From the NCBI GenBank assembly GCA_002914845.1, contig JXTC01000195.1, positions 39,765 through 103,764 on the forward strand: a stretch of DNA of 64,000 nt, read 5' to 3'. The notes below the pieces were generated by a model. The model was not told where the DNA came from. It ran no database searches and saw only the letters and a program-made list of their open reading frames with translations. Shown one piece after another: positions 33,901-45,959 of this stretch; the first letter of the stretch is position 1, and each line of letters opens with the position of its first letter. The stretch comes from Trema orientale (taxonomy: Eukaryota > Streptophyta > Magnoliopsida > Rosales > Cannabaceae). The translations under genes were made by a program, and so were the position numbers.

Positions 33901-35026
33901 TTAGTAATTTATTGGACATCCAAGATTGAGCATTACTGTCATCTGCATTATTTTGCTGTAATTCTCAAGTACTGTTTTAAAAATTACAGAGATGCATGTA
34001 TCTTCCATTGTTTATGAAGACTCTACATTAGTTTATTTCATTAACTAACTAGGGATGTCTGGACCACATGGCCATTAATTTATTGGTCTAATATTGGGTC
34101 ACTTTTTATGGGTGACCACCCATATCATTATCCGCTTTAATTAAATTGAATCACATTAGGTTGTGATACATGATACATACAACTGAAGATAATAGCAAAA
34201 TTTTAAAAGTTAAACCCCAAAGAGTTAGTTGAGTGATCAGGTTGTGGTTTGCTCCAACATGATTTGGGGTTCAATGCTTCAGCACTACCTGCTTAATGAA
34301 TAATCACAAGTTTCACACTTCCTAAAGTCATAGGATTGGGCAGGGGCTCAAATTTCAAACTCAAGCCCATTTAATGAATTTGAAGGAATTTTGGAACATA
34401 AAAACACATTAGGATTTTTTAAACGTTGAATTTGTGACTTTGTCATTACAAAAACTACGAGTTTGAGATTAGGCTTGACCTGGTATACACTTAAATCTTT
34501 AATACTATGATTTAAATACAGTATCACATGCCTTGTCAGATACAATTTTCTCTTTAGTTTAAGCATCATAGTTTTTTTTTTTCTTGATTTTCTTCTTAAG
34601 TTTTTTGCTGAATGACAACAGATTGGCATGTGCTTGGGGCTTATATTCACATTTCCAATCATGGTCCATCCCATTAACGAGATTATAGAAGGAAGGTTGA
34701 AGAAGAGCAGATGGTTTCAAAAGGCTGACGATAACAATTGTTATTCAACGACAAGAATAGGAAAGTTTGGAGCATATGTGACCCGTTCAATCTTGGTAAT
34801 TGGGTTGGCCTTGTTGGCCTCATGCGTGCCAGCCTTTGGTGTACTTGCCTCGCTTGTTGGGAGTACAGTATGTGCGCTAATCTCATTTGTGTTGCCAGCC
34901 ATATTTCACCTAAGATTGTTGGGTTCTTCTCTAAATTTATGGCAGAGAGCCTTGGATTTGTTTATCTTGTCATGTGGCGTGCTTTTTGCTGCCTATGGTA
35001 CTTATAACACCGTAGCTGGCGTGTGA
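30968..35026 (+). CDS. ANT1: ANT1-like aromatic/neutral amino acid transporter (copy D)
   Basis: Exons 30968-31192, 31298-31960 and 34622-35026 join in phase 0 to give 430 residues, matching Arabidopsis ANT1 (about 432) end to end as I remember it: NIIVSIVGTGVLGLPFAFR, YYCMLLL|VKCRDELASE, QCGGSVAYLVFIGQNLSS, LVPIEIGLSWIRSLSSLAP, GLPFAGGMAVFCFEGFGMTL, GYMAYGDETKDIVTLNLP, the exon 3 start IGMCLGLIFTFPIMVHP, and the C terminus YGTYNTVAGV. It should be a multi-pass membrane carrier of the AAAP/AVT class, driven by proton gradient. This copy retains the ancestral C terminus and is the best candidate for the conserved ANT1 function. Intron 2 is 2661 bp, enlarged by internal tandem duplication. Copies A, B and C lie upstream in the same orientation. 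Confidence 0.95.
32334..32700. repeat. Tandem duplicated dispersed repeat in ANT1-D intron 2
   Basis: Two ~150-bp copies (32334-32483 and 32552-32700) share AGTAACAAA.TGA, CACCGTATAGTACATCATAG, CATTACTCAAATTTTAT and CATTGGTTGCTTATTC. Related words (GACACATCAT.TGGTG..GACACC) occur at 17510-17560 and 46000-46650, so this is a dispersed family. Confidence 0.8.
32735..34600. repeat. Large imperfect tandem duplication in ANT1-D intron 2
   Basis: Block 32735-33700 and block 33800-34600 share, in order: CATTGGAATCAA, TTTCACCTA, CTGTAAT.CTCAAG, CTTCCATT.TTTATGAAGA, TTAATTTATTGGT, TTTAATCACAT, a SINE-like unit (AGTTGAG.A/GTCA..TTTGTGGTT, GGGGTTCAAT) and CTCAAACTC. The same intron landmarks occur once in copies A and B, so the extra length arose within copy D. 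Confidence 0.7.
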
Positions 35027-37654
35027 TTAGGTACCGGGAAACATGATTCTGATCATACTTTGTTGAAGTCAAGCTTAAGATGCATATAAGTAAACTACCG
35101 GTTTACATGAAAGTGATACATGGAAGATTCCAGCCTACTGGTATAAACACAACAATGTTCAAAATCTTTTTTTTTATAGAGTTATGTGCTAGCATCAATC
35201 GCGACTACCGGGACTACACAATCTCTTATGTATGGATCCCACAATGGGAATCATACCACTGTGGCTGAAATGCTATTGTAAGCCAACGCAGATTCTCAAT
35301 CACTACAATTGTTCTCAAGGCTTTGAAGTTATAAATTTTGCTATCATTAGATATTTGGTAGTGGATTACTCCATAATTTTATTCTCATCAAATCTCCATA
35401 ATCATATCTTACTCAATGATAAAGCTATTGTATTTGTATAGTTTAGTTTAGCTGTTTCACAAAACAAAGATACTTACAGGAAGGGGGAAAAATCAGAGCC
35501 TTTTTCACTTTGGTTGAGAAGTGACATGCATTTATGATTAGTCCAAAGGGTACGAAGTCTAGTAATGCCCTTATCTAAAAAGGAGCTGCACCAATCTTAT
35601 TGTAACGGTTGTATCCTGGTCATTTTTCATTACTTAGTTCTCATTTTGTTCCGTCTTTTAATTTCGTTTTAGCTGCCATGTACTTTTCACAAAAAATGAT
35701 GCTTTCATTATTGGCTTTGAATAATGACACCTGGGTATGGGCGTATGCCATCTCTACTTCTTTTTACCTGAAAATAACCAAAATTGAAAAGCGAGTATAC
35801 AAAAAAGATGTGCATCCTTTTTTTCCATTCTTTTCATGATTATCCATCAGGCTGAAAAAGGCTTAGTGGACTTTAACTTTCGCATTTCTTTTCTAAACCA
35901 ACTTGAAAACTTCATGGTCCACTTGAGCAAAGCTTCTCTGCTATATATATATATTTCTTCTGTAGAACAACAAAGGGTGTTTGAGTTAATAGGCATAAGT
36001 AACTTTTGTGATTCGTACTTCAATTTTCCATAGGTAGAAATTAACCTTCATTTTAGGGGGGAAACAGAGGAGGTTATATGTATTCACACTTCGTATTCAA
36101 ACACACACGTGTATATATATATATATCTATATTATATATGCACATAAACACACGTGTACATAAAATATATCTCAAAGGGCACCATAGCTGCAAGAGTTTG
36201 TAGTGAATCAAAATTGAATAGTTATTGGTAGCTTTAAATTTCTTAGTGGATTTCAAATCAAATATATAGCTACCTTTAGTTGTCTATTTCGGTGGCTTCG
36301 CGCGTGCTACCGAGTGTTTTGTCTATACTATTTTCCAAAGTATTAGAGAGAGAGAGATACTATGTTACAATGTGGCCGTGGGAAAAGGAAAATCTGACAG
36401 TACCAATAATAATTGTCAATTCTACAATCTAGAGTTTGGAAAGGTGAAAATGACGTTGGACAAGTTCTTGGACACACACCCACATGTTGACATATCAATG
36501 ACACGAGACAGATATGTATGGGATAGCATTATAGCAAAGCAATACTACCTGATAAATTGGAAAAAAAAAAAATCACTTAATCCATACGATTTTGTCCGAT
36601 ATTTTTTGACGACGAGTGCTAGAAAGCAGCAGTAGTAGTACTCTTTTTTTACACCATTTTTTACGTTATTATTTTATTATTTGACACTTGAATTTAATCG
36701 ATAATTTGATTTTATGAAAATGTGTGATTTTTTAATAGACATTACATAAGTAATGAAATAAGAAAATTATAAAACAAAATAAAACAACATGCACTATTAC
36801 TAGATGATTAAAGTTGGCACTACTCCAAGAAGTTCATGAACTCGATTACGAAATACATACTCGGATTAATTGAAAGCTAAGAGATTTTGTAATTCATTAA
36901 AGTTAGATAATAAGTCACCATAGAAAGGGAAAATACAAGAGAGTGCTTGCATTGGACATTCACAAATTCTCTCGTCACATAGCTGTAATCCCAACATTTC
37001 TATCGCACATAGAAATGATCTTAAAAATGATTACATTATTTGTTGGTACATGTTACTTTTCAGGTGATGGACACATTCGGATGCTCCAAGGCTAATGCTC
37101 AACCCACTCAGCCTAGCTCTAGCTCAGATTTACAAAGTGGAGGCGAAAGTGAAAGTGGGGAAGAGAAGGACAAGTTCCTCATTCTTTAGTCACAAACAAG
37201 CCAAAATTATTAAAATGAAATTTTTTTAAAAAAATAAGGTTAAAAAGGCATAAAGGTCCAAAATCAATAAATCACGTCCGTTTCGGGACAAAAACCTTTT
37301 GTGGGAAATTACAGCCACAAATTTTTGTTATTCTTAGTATCTAATTAAAGATATGCCACTTGGGTAATCGAAAATATTCATGTGGGGAGGGAGAAAGAGA
37401 GAGAGAGAGAGAGAGAGGGGGGAAGGGACAGCAGTACTTTGGTGCTTCGGAGATAGAAAATGGGATTTTTGTTGGTGGATTTATATGAAGTGAAATGACT
37501 CCCTCAGTGCCAGAAAAGCAAACACGAGAACTTAATGTGGTCCCTTTTATATCTTTCACTTTATCCCAATTATTAGAATAATGTCACTCTAGCTGTCTTT
37601 GTGAAAATTCTGTTTGTTTTTTAATATACCTATACGTTTATAATTATACATGTA
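35027..37654. other. 3' flank of ANT1 copy D and gene-poor DNA
   Basis: The first 700 bases hold the probable 3' UTR and a flank (35640-35745) that is also found downstream of pseudogene C. The rest contains a TA microsatellite (36112-36125) and a (GA)n run at 37391-37418. An 87-codon open frame at 36372 resembles no protein I know and is probably chance. Confidence 0.5.
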
Positions 37655-37770
37655 CTTTTTTTTTTGAAACAGTTGTTAGGGATTACCGGGTTAGTGATCG
37701 AACCCTATCCCTCAAACTTCTCATAGAGAAGCATTTTCCACGAGAGCTACTAACTTGTGGTTATTTATAC
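37655..37770 (-). mobile_element. SINE-like fragment
   Basis: On the minus strand, AGTAGCTCTCGTGGAAAATG is followed by a box B-like GGGATAGGGTTCGATCAC and an A run. It looks like a tRNA-derived SINE of another family; target duplication was not identified. Confidence 0.45.
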
Positions 37771-38333
37771 ATGTATATGAGTTACCAAAAATCAAGCAAT
37801 TCTTGTTTGATATATTTATAAGTTACATAGTCTATCCCTTTTCTTAGTACTATAGCTCCAATAATCACTACCATCGGATGACTCAAATTAAGATTTTTTT
37901 AAAATAATTTGAGTAAGTTACTTAGAAGGCTCAAACTAAAACTTTTTAGAAATAATTTGAGTACGTTACTTTATTTAAGTTATTTGTTAATAAAAGAGAA
38001 TATGAAACGCCTGTAATTTTAGAATTCTGATAATTCCTAGTACTCCAGCTTCATTTATTCTTTTTCTTCCGGTTCTAAGGAAGAGAAATCTCAAAAATCC
38101 GTGGAACAAATGACTGAAGTCTATAAATGATAAAACAAGGCTAAGCAAGTGCCCCTTAGCATTGTTTCTTTTATTTTATCCTTCTTGATAGCGTTGAACA
38201 CGCCGGAAAAAAAAAAAAAATCAAAGCTTGGATCATGCCGCTAAGCATATAAGAAATATCATTAATCATCATCATTTTGATGACTGCTTAATGTATTAAC
38301 TATTAAGCAAGTAGCTTAATAAAGTTCTCCACC

Positions 38334-38378
<45 letters not shown>

Positions 38379-40053
38379 AAGAAAAAAAAAAAAGAACCGT
38401 AACTCAATGAAGTTAGAAGGGACGTAGTTCTCAAAGAGACCGGCTTGGTAACTGACATCTTGTCTCGATGTTGAGTCTAATTGATTATGTTTCACCTCTC
38501 ATTCAGCCAAAAGTTCTACGAGTAAGATAGTTTAGATAAATAAATATCTAAGTTCCAAAAAAAAAAAAAAATGGAGATAATTATCTAAGTTTATGAAAGG
38601 CTATGTGAAAGGACCGTTAAATTGACCTTACCATTATCGTGTAACGCTTTGCTTTTAGTTTGGCCTTGCTATAATTAGTCTACTATTTTAAAGATAAAAA
38701 TAGACTAAATCGTACACATACAATGGACCTGGCTCATAATTTTACGTTTTTCTATTTCGAACTCTAATTGAATTCGAGTAAAGAAAAAAAATTAATTAAA
38801 ATAATAATAAGAGCATAAGAATGAAGTTCATAACTAAGATGACAATGTAAAAAATTCCCCGGCCTAACATAACCCACCAATCAACATTTTAAAATCTATA
38901 ATACTTGGTTTCCAATTGGCCAAAAACTAAAATTTCGGTTATGGAATTTTAAAAGTTCGACTTTGATAAAGTTCCCAATCCACTGAAGTTAATAACCAAG
39001 ACGACGATTTATAAGCACACGTGTTCTAAAATCCTAGTCTAATATAATTGACTTTCTTATATTAGATCAACCAACATTTTAAAATCGATCATATTAGGTG
39101 GTTTGATACAGACCGGAACAACATGCATTTTGGTTACGAAACTTTAAAGTCAAAAGTTCAACTCGAAACGTCGTGCTATGTTCACCATTGGAAGAGTACT
39201 CTTTTAACTCAAAATCCAAACTCTAAAAGATGCATATGCCTCTCTGTAAAGACGAAAATAACTCTTTGATACGAGGGTGAGTTAACAAGTGGAACGAATG
39301 AAAGGGAATTTTACCCCAAGATTGATATCTGACGTCCTTGTCATTTTTATAAACCGCCTTTTCAATTCATGGAATTACAAGCGTTATATATTGTTGTGGA
39401 CCCCACTTCACTTCACTTCACTTATGAGTAGCAGTGGCAGTGAACAACGGTATTCTATACACTACAATACAATTACAATGCTCCTCACACCTTTGCCCAT
39501 CCCCACACCTTAGAAACTGTCACATTTCAGGTTATTCACACTTTGATTTTCACATCACACCCCCCCCCAATCCCATGCTCTTGTTTGTTTCTTGTTCCTT
39601 CTTTCTTTCTTTCTTTCTTTCTTTTTTATTTATTATATTCGACATTTTTATAATATTTCGAATCGAACTCAATAAAGTTCTCTTCTTTAAATCACATCCA
39701 TAGGACCATAGATTTTGCTGCTTAAAAGCTTATATTATACAAAAGTATACACCTTCGGCTAAGATCAAGAGTAATAGAGTATAGTAGTATACCATGTACC
39801 ATGATTTATTATTTCTATGATTTGCACTTATTTGAAACCAATAATCATTCATTATTATTATTATTATTATTATTTTACAATAATAATGAAACGACAATGA
39901 GGAAAAGAAAACAAAAACAAAATGTTAAAAAAACCCCCTCTCTCTCTCTCTTCTTTTTTTTTTTTTTAAAAGAACAAAACCCTATATTACTATACTGACA
40001 CAAGCTATAAACATTTTTTTTTTCCTGTTTGTTTCCCGGGAAAACAAAGCAAA
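37771..40053. other. Gene-poor spacer and AMP1 promoter region
   Basis: AT-rich DNA with a long A run (38335-38376), a TTTC microsatellite (39602-39623) and an ATT triplet array (39854-39876). The last ~200 bases include a CT run and should contain the AMP1 promoter and leader; the AMP1 start is preceded by AAAGCAAA, a good plant initiation context. No other gene was seen. Confidence 0.5.
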
Positions 40054-43000
40054 ATGGCTCAGCTTTGGCCCAAGTCCACAACCATGTTCACAGCAAAGCC
40101 ACCACCACCACCATTAGCTACCTTCCTCTTCATCATCATCCTCTGCATTCTGGGTTTCTATACCCTGCATTACGCTCACTCCACGCCACCGCAACAGACG
40201 CCACTCTCAAATCCCCAAAATGCCCTCCGCTTCCGCCAAGACTTCCTCTCCACCGCCTCGAACTCCACCGTGGCAGACTACCTCCGCGCCCTCACCATGC
40301 ACCCCCACCTCGCCGGAACCAAGCCCTCCAACGAGACCGCCAGCTACGTCCTCAACCATTTCACGGGCCTGGGCCTCGAGGCCCGCTCGGTCCCGTACAG
40401 GGTCCTCCTCTCCTATCCTGCGCACTCCTCCCTCGCCGCGCATTTTAGCAACGGCACCAGCGCCGACCTCCCCCTGGCCGAGTGGCGGGACCGCGAGAAC
40501 CGGGACGGCGTCGTCCGGCCGTACCACGCGTACTCGCCGTCGGGCTCGGCGGCGCAGGCTAAGGCGGTGTTCGCGAACCTCGGGAGGGAAGAGGACTACC
40601 GTGCGCTGGGCCGGGCCGGGGTGAACGTTAGCGGGTGCGTGGTCCTGGCGAGGAAGGGGCCTCTCCCGAGATTCGCGGTGGTGGAGAAGGCGGCGGCGCA
40701 CGGTGCCCTGGCGGTGCTATTGTACGCCGAGGAGGAAGGGGAGGGGGAGGGGGGCAGGTTTAGGAATGGGTTCGAGAGAGGGACGGTGATGAGGGGCGTG
40801 GGGGACCCACTCAGCCCCGGGTGGGCCGGGGTGGTCGATGGCGGCGAGAGCCTGGGCCCGGACGACGTCGATGTTTCCAGAAGGTTCCCGAAGATTCCCT
40901 CCATGCCCTTGTCGACCGAGGCCGCCGAGACCCTTTTGGGCTCCCTCGGCGGGGCCCCGGCTCCGGCCCAGTGGAGGGACTCGCTTCCGCCGTGGCTCGG
41001 CCGGGTCGGACCCGGCCCGACAGTGGTGGACTTCAATTACCAGGTTGGTTGGGTTTTATTTTCAGTTTCAGGTTTATTTTGTTCTCTAGTTTAGTCAAAT
41101 ATTTTGGAAAAGGAAAGAAATGGTCAAAGGATCTTTGACTTTTGGGTTCTTTCTCCTGAGGTTTATATTTTTGTCGCTTAGAAGACTTGTTCTTGTATTA
41201 AAAAGTCAAGTCAAATTGGATACGGCAGTTGTCGTTGAGATGCTAAGGGCCGGTAAATCGTCTCATGACCCAAATAAACCGTGTGTGATTAATGAAAACG
41301 TAGGAATCAATTTTGATTTTTTTTTTTTTTTTGGTTTTTATTTTATAATACTGTTATGACCGGTTATGGGAATGTCTAATTCGCTTTAGGGAAACATGAG
41401 GAGTTGCTTAACCGAGTTTGGAAGCTGGTTTATTCTTGGATTTTTATGCCATGGTTTTCTTGACATGGGGCCCTTGTTGTTCGCTTTTCATGTTGAGTTA
41501 TTTGTGATAATGTAGGGAGAGAATAAAGTGGCGACAATTCAAGATGTGGTTGCTGTGATAAGAGGACGAGAAGAGCCTGACCGGTATGTTCTGCTTGGTA
41601 ACCACAGAGATGCATGGACTTACGGGGCTGTTGACCCGAATAGCGGGACTGCGGCCTTGCTCGACATTGCTCGTCGGTTTGCTCATATGATGCGTTTGGG
41701 GTGGACCCCGCGAAGGACGATCGTTCTCTGCAGTTGGGATGCGGAAGAGTTTGGGATGGTAGGTAATTTTTCCATCTTCCACATTGGTAAAATATGTGCC
41801 CGCTGTTAATTTGCTTTGTGCTCATTGACTGATGCGGTCACTTCTGGTGAATCATTTTATCAGAGAAAATGGTTTTTCCAAGGGATTTTTGTCATGTATT
41901 CTAAGTTATGTGCTGTTTCATGTGTACAGATTGGATCTACCGAGTGGGTCGAACAGAATCTCGTAAATCTGCGATCCAAAGCTGTTGCATACCTTAATGT
42001 AGATTGTGCAGTTCAAGGACCTGGGTTCTTTGCTGGGGCGACTCCCCAACTTGATAATCTTCTTCTTGAAGTTATGAGAAAGGTAAAACCAAAAGAAGGA
42101 AAATGGTAAATTTCATGATTGGTCGTTTTTTGTGTGAATTTTGTATTCTCGGTCTTATTCTAGAATAATACTTATTAACTGCTGATGCTGTTGAACAAAG
42201 TTCAGGTCAAAGATCCTGATTTGGAGGGTGGGACACTGTATCAGAAGTGGACAGCTGGAAATAGCTTGAATACCGTAAGTAGAACACATTTTTGTAAGTC
42301 CTCATAATGTTGGACAAAGTTGTTTTATGTGTATTACTGATATATTAGATGAGCATAATGCACTTATAATACATACTTTGTATTCCTTAGACATATAATT
42401 TGTTCTGTCCCCAATATCAACTGTGGAAGAAAAGTAGAAATTCATTTTAAGTATTTGACCAAGTTACTACTGACTAGAAATTTGGAAATACTTTTCTTGC
42501 TTTACAAGTGAGCTTCCTTTCTCGATACCTATTCATATTATCTGCTATATTACTCAGTTTTGAGAAATTCTCTCTGCAATGCAGATCGGTAGACTTGGAA
42601 GAGTGGATTCTGATTTTACTGCATTTGTGCATCATGCTGGTGTTCCATCTATTGATATATATTATGGAAGAGGTAAAAATTCTTATAGACATTATTTTTG
42701 AAAAGCAAACAAATTTGCTCCATGAAACTAAAACAAGTGCAGAAGTTGTTCTTAGCATTCATGGTTTTGTGGATTGATGGGTGTGTAGATGCTTTGAGGT
42801 TTTGCGTTTTATCTGTACAGCTGTTTTCTATAGAAGATCAATATGTCTTCTCTACTAGTTTGTTTTTTTGTTTTTTGACCCCTAGAAGCATCAACTACAC
42901 GTAAAACACTTGAATATAACTGGTGGAAATATTTCTTTCACAGTGCGGTTTGGTACCCCTTTTGATTAGTAATTTTTAGTAGCTTGCCAAGGTTTATGCA

Positions 43001-44282
43001 AAATAGAATCTTGATACAAACTCTTCAAGGCTGATTAATCTTTTTTGTTTTCAGATTTTCCTGTGTATCACACTGCTTTCGACTCCTATGACTGGATGAG
43101 AAGTTATGGAGACCCTTTCTTCCAGCGCCATGTGGCTGGTATTTTTTTTTTTGTAAACGTATCCATGATTTCAAGTTCAAGCCCGTTCACATATTGATCA
43201 TTGTTCTCTGTATTGAACTGTCTCAGTTGCTGGAGTTTGGGGTCTTCTAGCTCTTCACCTTGCTGACGATTCAATTATTCCTTTCAACTATCTCTCTTAT
43301 GCAGAGCAGCTAAAGGTATACATTTAGGCCTATCATCTTCTCTTTAGATATGCCAAGTCACTTTAGATCAGTTTAAGATTTATTGTTTTTCCTTATCTTT
43401 TTCATGTAGTTTCAGTTTAGGCTACGTTTGCTCAAGTTTGGATGCTAAATATAAGTTTGTGTTATTTTCCTTGCCAAAAAACAAAAGAACTATTAAATGT
43501 ATTGTTAATTTGTGTTTTTGTCAGGTCCATACAGAGGTTTTGAGCAACTCGTTGGATGCTACATTGTCTCTGTCTCCTCTAATTACATCAATTCAGGAAT
43601 TTGCCTCTGCAGCCAAAAAAGCTGAAATTGAAGCACAGGTAACTCGGAGAAAAGTTAAATGGAATTAATATATATAGTCTTTCGAATTTTGAAGCTGTGG
43701 TTTTGATCTTTCGTAACAAGAACAGTTCTTTTTAATGCAGAAGCTTAGAAAGCAAGAAAGTAGTACAAGTGAATCGGTAACATTGAAAAAAAGAGCATTA
43801 AACGATCGTCTGATGCTTGCTGAAAGAGGCTTCCTCGATGCAGACGGACTCGTCGATGGCAGACAGTGGTTCAAGCATCTTGTAAGTCTTCTCCTCTTTG
43901 CTCTGTTTAGCAAATCAGAATGCAAAGATTCGTTAGTGTTTTAAGAATCAGAATCATAAAGTCGAACTTTTAAAACAACTCAGCAACTATTCCTTCTTTC
44001 CCCGTTTTTAATTCTTATAGTTTCTCTCAAGGACTCTCATTAAACTCATTATATGATTTGTGTATGTATTTCTTTTATAAAATAAAATAAAAAAAATAGA
44101 TATATGGGCCTCCGACTGACCCAGAAAGCAAACTAGACTTCTTTCCCGGAGTAGCAGATGCAATTTATAGATCAGCTGGAATGAGTTCGAGAGAAAGACA
44201 AGCTTTAATTCAACATGAGATCTGGAGGGTAGCCAGAGCCATACAAAGGGCTGCCAGTGCCCTCAGAGGAGACCTTACCTGA
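40054..44282 (+). CDS. AMP1: AMP1-type glutamate carboxypeptidase (M28 metallopeptidase homologue)
   Basis: Ten exons (40054-41043, 41516-41758, 41930-42082, 42206-42274, 42585-42672, 43055-43138, 43227-43315, 43525-43638, 43741-43881, 44100-44282) give 717 residues. One transmembrane anchor lies at about 21-40 ([20 protein letters not shown]). A PA domain follows, then the M28 core with all zinc and catalytic positions of GCPII kept: H360 ([10 protein letters not shown]), D370 (VDPNSG), E407/E408 (WDAEEFGM), D436 ([10 protein letters not shown]) and H520 ([14 protein letters not shown]). The C terminus [11 protein letters not shown] is the dimerisation region. The sequence follows Arabidopsis AMP1 ([33 protein letters not shown]) closely, so AMP1 rather than LAMP1 is likely. 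AMP1 is an ER-associated protein that limits meristem size and is needed for microRNA-directed translational repression; its substrate is unknown. Exon 1 is exceptionally GC-rich. Confidence 0.95.
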
Positions 44283-44768
44283 TGCTGATCCAAAGTATAA
44301 AACAAACAAGACTTAGAACTGTTAATAGATATTGGGAGAGAGCGAGAATTTTACGTTACCTGTACCTGTATATATGAGTGGTATACTATCTCCCTGTTAG
44401 AGCTTTCTTGTTCTTGTTTATTAGGTATTGTTTTTTTTTTTTTTTGTATGTGTGTAAATCATGGTTAATAGTTCTGAATCAATTGCTTTAGTTGCGCTTT
44501 TTTAATGACTTCTTTAACTCCAAGACCTTTTTTTTTTATTTTTTTTTATTTTTTGGGTTGTTGTTGCTGTGGGAAGCCGTTATATATGGAAATTGGATTA
44601 GGATTAAAAACAACAGAAAAAGTGAGACAAATGACAATTCTATTAAAAGAAAATAATTTATATGTTATTTATTAAAAAAATATTTTCCGAAAAGAGTTCC
44701 AAAAAAAAATATATATGTTCCGGAAAAAAAAGAATAAATAAAAGTGGAAAATGTAAAGAAAAGGGGAA
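44283..44768. other. AMP1 3' UTR and tRNA 3' flank
   Basis: AMP1 3' UTR with T-rich runs. On the minus strand the tRNA is followed within about 10 bases by TTTTCTTT, a plausible RNA polymerase III terminator (plus-strand AAAG at 44757-44763). Confidence 0.5.
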
Positions 44769-44841
44769 CGCGCCAGGTAGGGGTCGAACCTACGACCTTC
44801 TGCTTAGGAAACAGACGCTCTATCCACTGAGCTACAGGCGC
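44769..44841 (-). tRNA. tRNA-Arg (anticodon CCU)
   Basis: Read on the minus strand: acceptor GCGCCTG pairing with CTGGCGC (one T-T mismatch at the sixth pair), TA, D stem GCTC/GAGC with loop AGTGGATA, anticodon stem TCTGT/GCAGA with loop TTCCTAA giving anticodon CCT, variable AGGTC, T stem GTAGG/CCTAC with loop TTCGACC, discriminator G. Box A (TAGCTCAGTGG) and box B (GGTTCGACCCC) are canonical. There is no intron. A CAA motif lies just upstream (ATCAACGAAG), as is common for plant tRNA genes. It decodes AGG. An intact cloverleaf makes it likely functional. Confidence 0.96.
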
Positions 44842-45805
44842 TTCGTTGATCAATATTGATACTCCACCTTAATTATTCGTTTCTGTTATTTGCGTCCATC
44901 TTATGCCACCTACCCCATTGATTGATTCGTCCAAAATGGAGAGAACAGTTTTAAGAGATCATATAGTTTACCACTCTTTTAATATCACTTGACGTGACAA
45001 ATAAGTTATTATAATTCAATTAGTGGATTGAGACTTCCCACAAGTAGGTTGAATGTTATTCACCACTTGTATGATAACAAATCATATACTACATCGGATC
45101 GTATTAGAAGAGTGTGGTGTGAAGTGGAATGTTTAACATTATTCAAATGAAAAACCTTAATAGGATCAAAAAAGTAAACAAGTAAACAATGAATATGATT
45201 AAAGATCCCTAATGAATATTCTAATTGATTAAAAATCATCCACTTTATAAAAACTTTGTAAAGTATCTTAAAACAAAATTATTTCTCTTATTATTCTCAC
45301 TTCTTTCAATAATTTGGAATGGGAAATGGATGGATCTAGAAGTTTTTGATCTAAATGACTATTTTAGGACTAGTCAAAAAATTATAACTTTTTAGTAGAG
45401 TTCTTCGATTTAAAGATAAATTACATCATTACTTAATACAGCTTTTGCTTCAAACAATACTAATACGTCCATTCAAGACTATCCATGGTAGGGAGTATGA
45501 ATTTTTAATGAGATCCAACCTTGGATGAGGGAAACCATTGGAATCTAGCAAAAAACAGAGTCGTCATAGGGTAACCGTCATTACTTATGAACCTGAATCT
45601 TGGTATTTATGATCTTGGTGATCAATCCATGTCCAAGATGAGGTTTGGGTGAAATTAAATGGAGTTTCATATTGATTGGTTTTAAAGAATCAACTTATAA
45701 GTTGTGGTTAGGGATGAAAGGTCATATCAATCTATAGCTAACTATTTCTTCACTGAATATTAAGGTACAAATGGAAGTCTTATTTAAAAACAGAGCAACA
45801 CGAGC
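44842..45805. other. Intergenic DNA, no gene seen
   Basis: AT-rich spacer. A relic near 44990-45120 (CTTGACGTGACAAATAAG) may belong to the dispersed repeat family at 46000-46650. Confidence 0.4.
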
Positions 45806-45939
45806 ACTGGTGCTAGCTCAGTGGGTGGGGTGGAGATTGGGTATTAGGTCAGAGTTCGACTCCCGAGGTGCGTGAGTTATTTTTCTTTATTTGTAGTAAA
45901 TAAAGGTAATTAGTTAAGTATCACTTTAAAAAAAATAAA
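45806..45939 (+). mobile_element. tRNA-derived SINE, plus strand
   Basis: Box A TGCTAGCTCAGTGGGTGG (from 45811), box B CAGAGTTCGACTCC (about 45851-45864), then the family tail GGTAATTAGTTAAGTATCAC and an A run. Possible target copies are CAGAGCAACA before and CAGAATAACA after (8 of 10). It is the most tRNA-like of the four family members in the window. Confidence 0.75.
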
Positions 45940-45959
45940 TATCAGAATAACATAAGTAA

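Noticed and set aside
34348-34674. 108-codon minus-strand frame
   Set aside because: It overlaps the exon 3 acceptor of ANT1-D on the opposite strand, and its lysine-rich reading comes from T-rich intron sequence.
36372-36635. 87-codon frame starting MAVGKGKSDS
   Set aside because: No family resemblance, includes a run of lysines from an A tract, and has no neighbours or splice context suggesting a gene.
40207-41036. Long open frames on both strands inside AMP1 exon 1 (for example 164 residues on the minus strand)
   Set aside because: They arise because the region is so GC-rich that stop codons are rare. The plus frame matching AMP1 explains the conservation, and the others resemble no protein.
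44662-44859. Two small open frames over the tRNA locus
   Set aside because: The cloverleaf and promoter boxes of tRNA-Arg account for the sequence; the peptides are chance.
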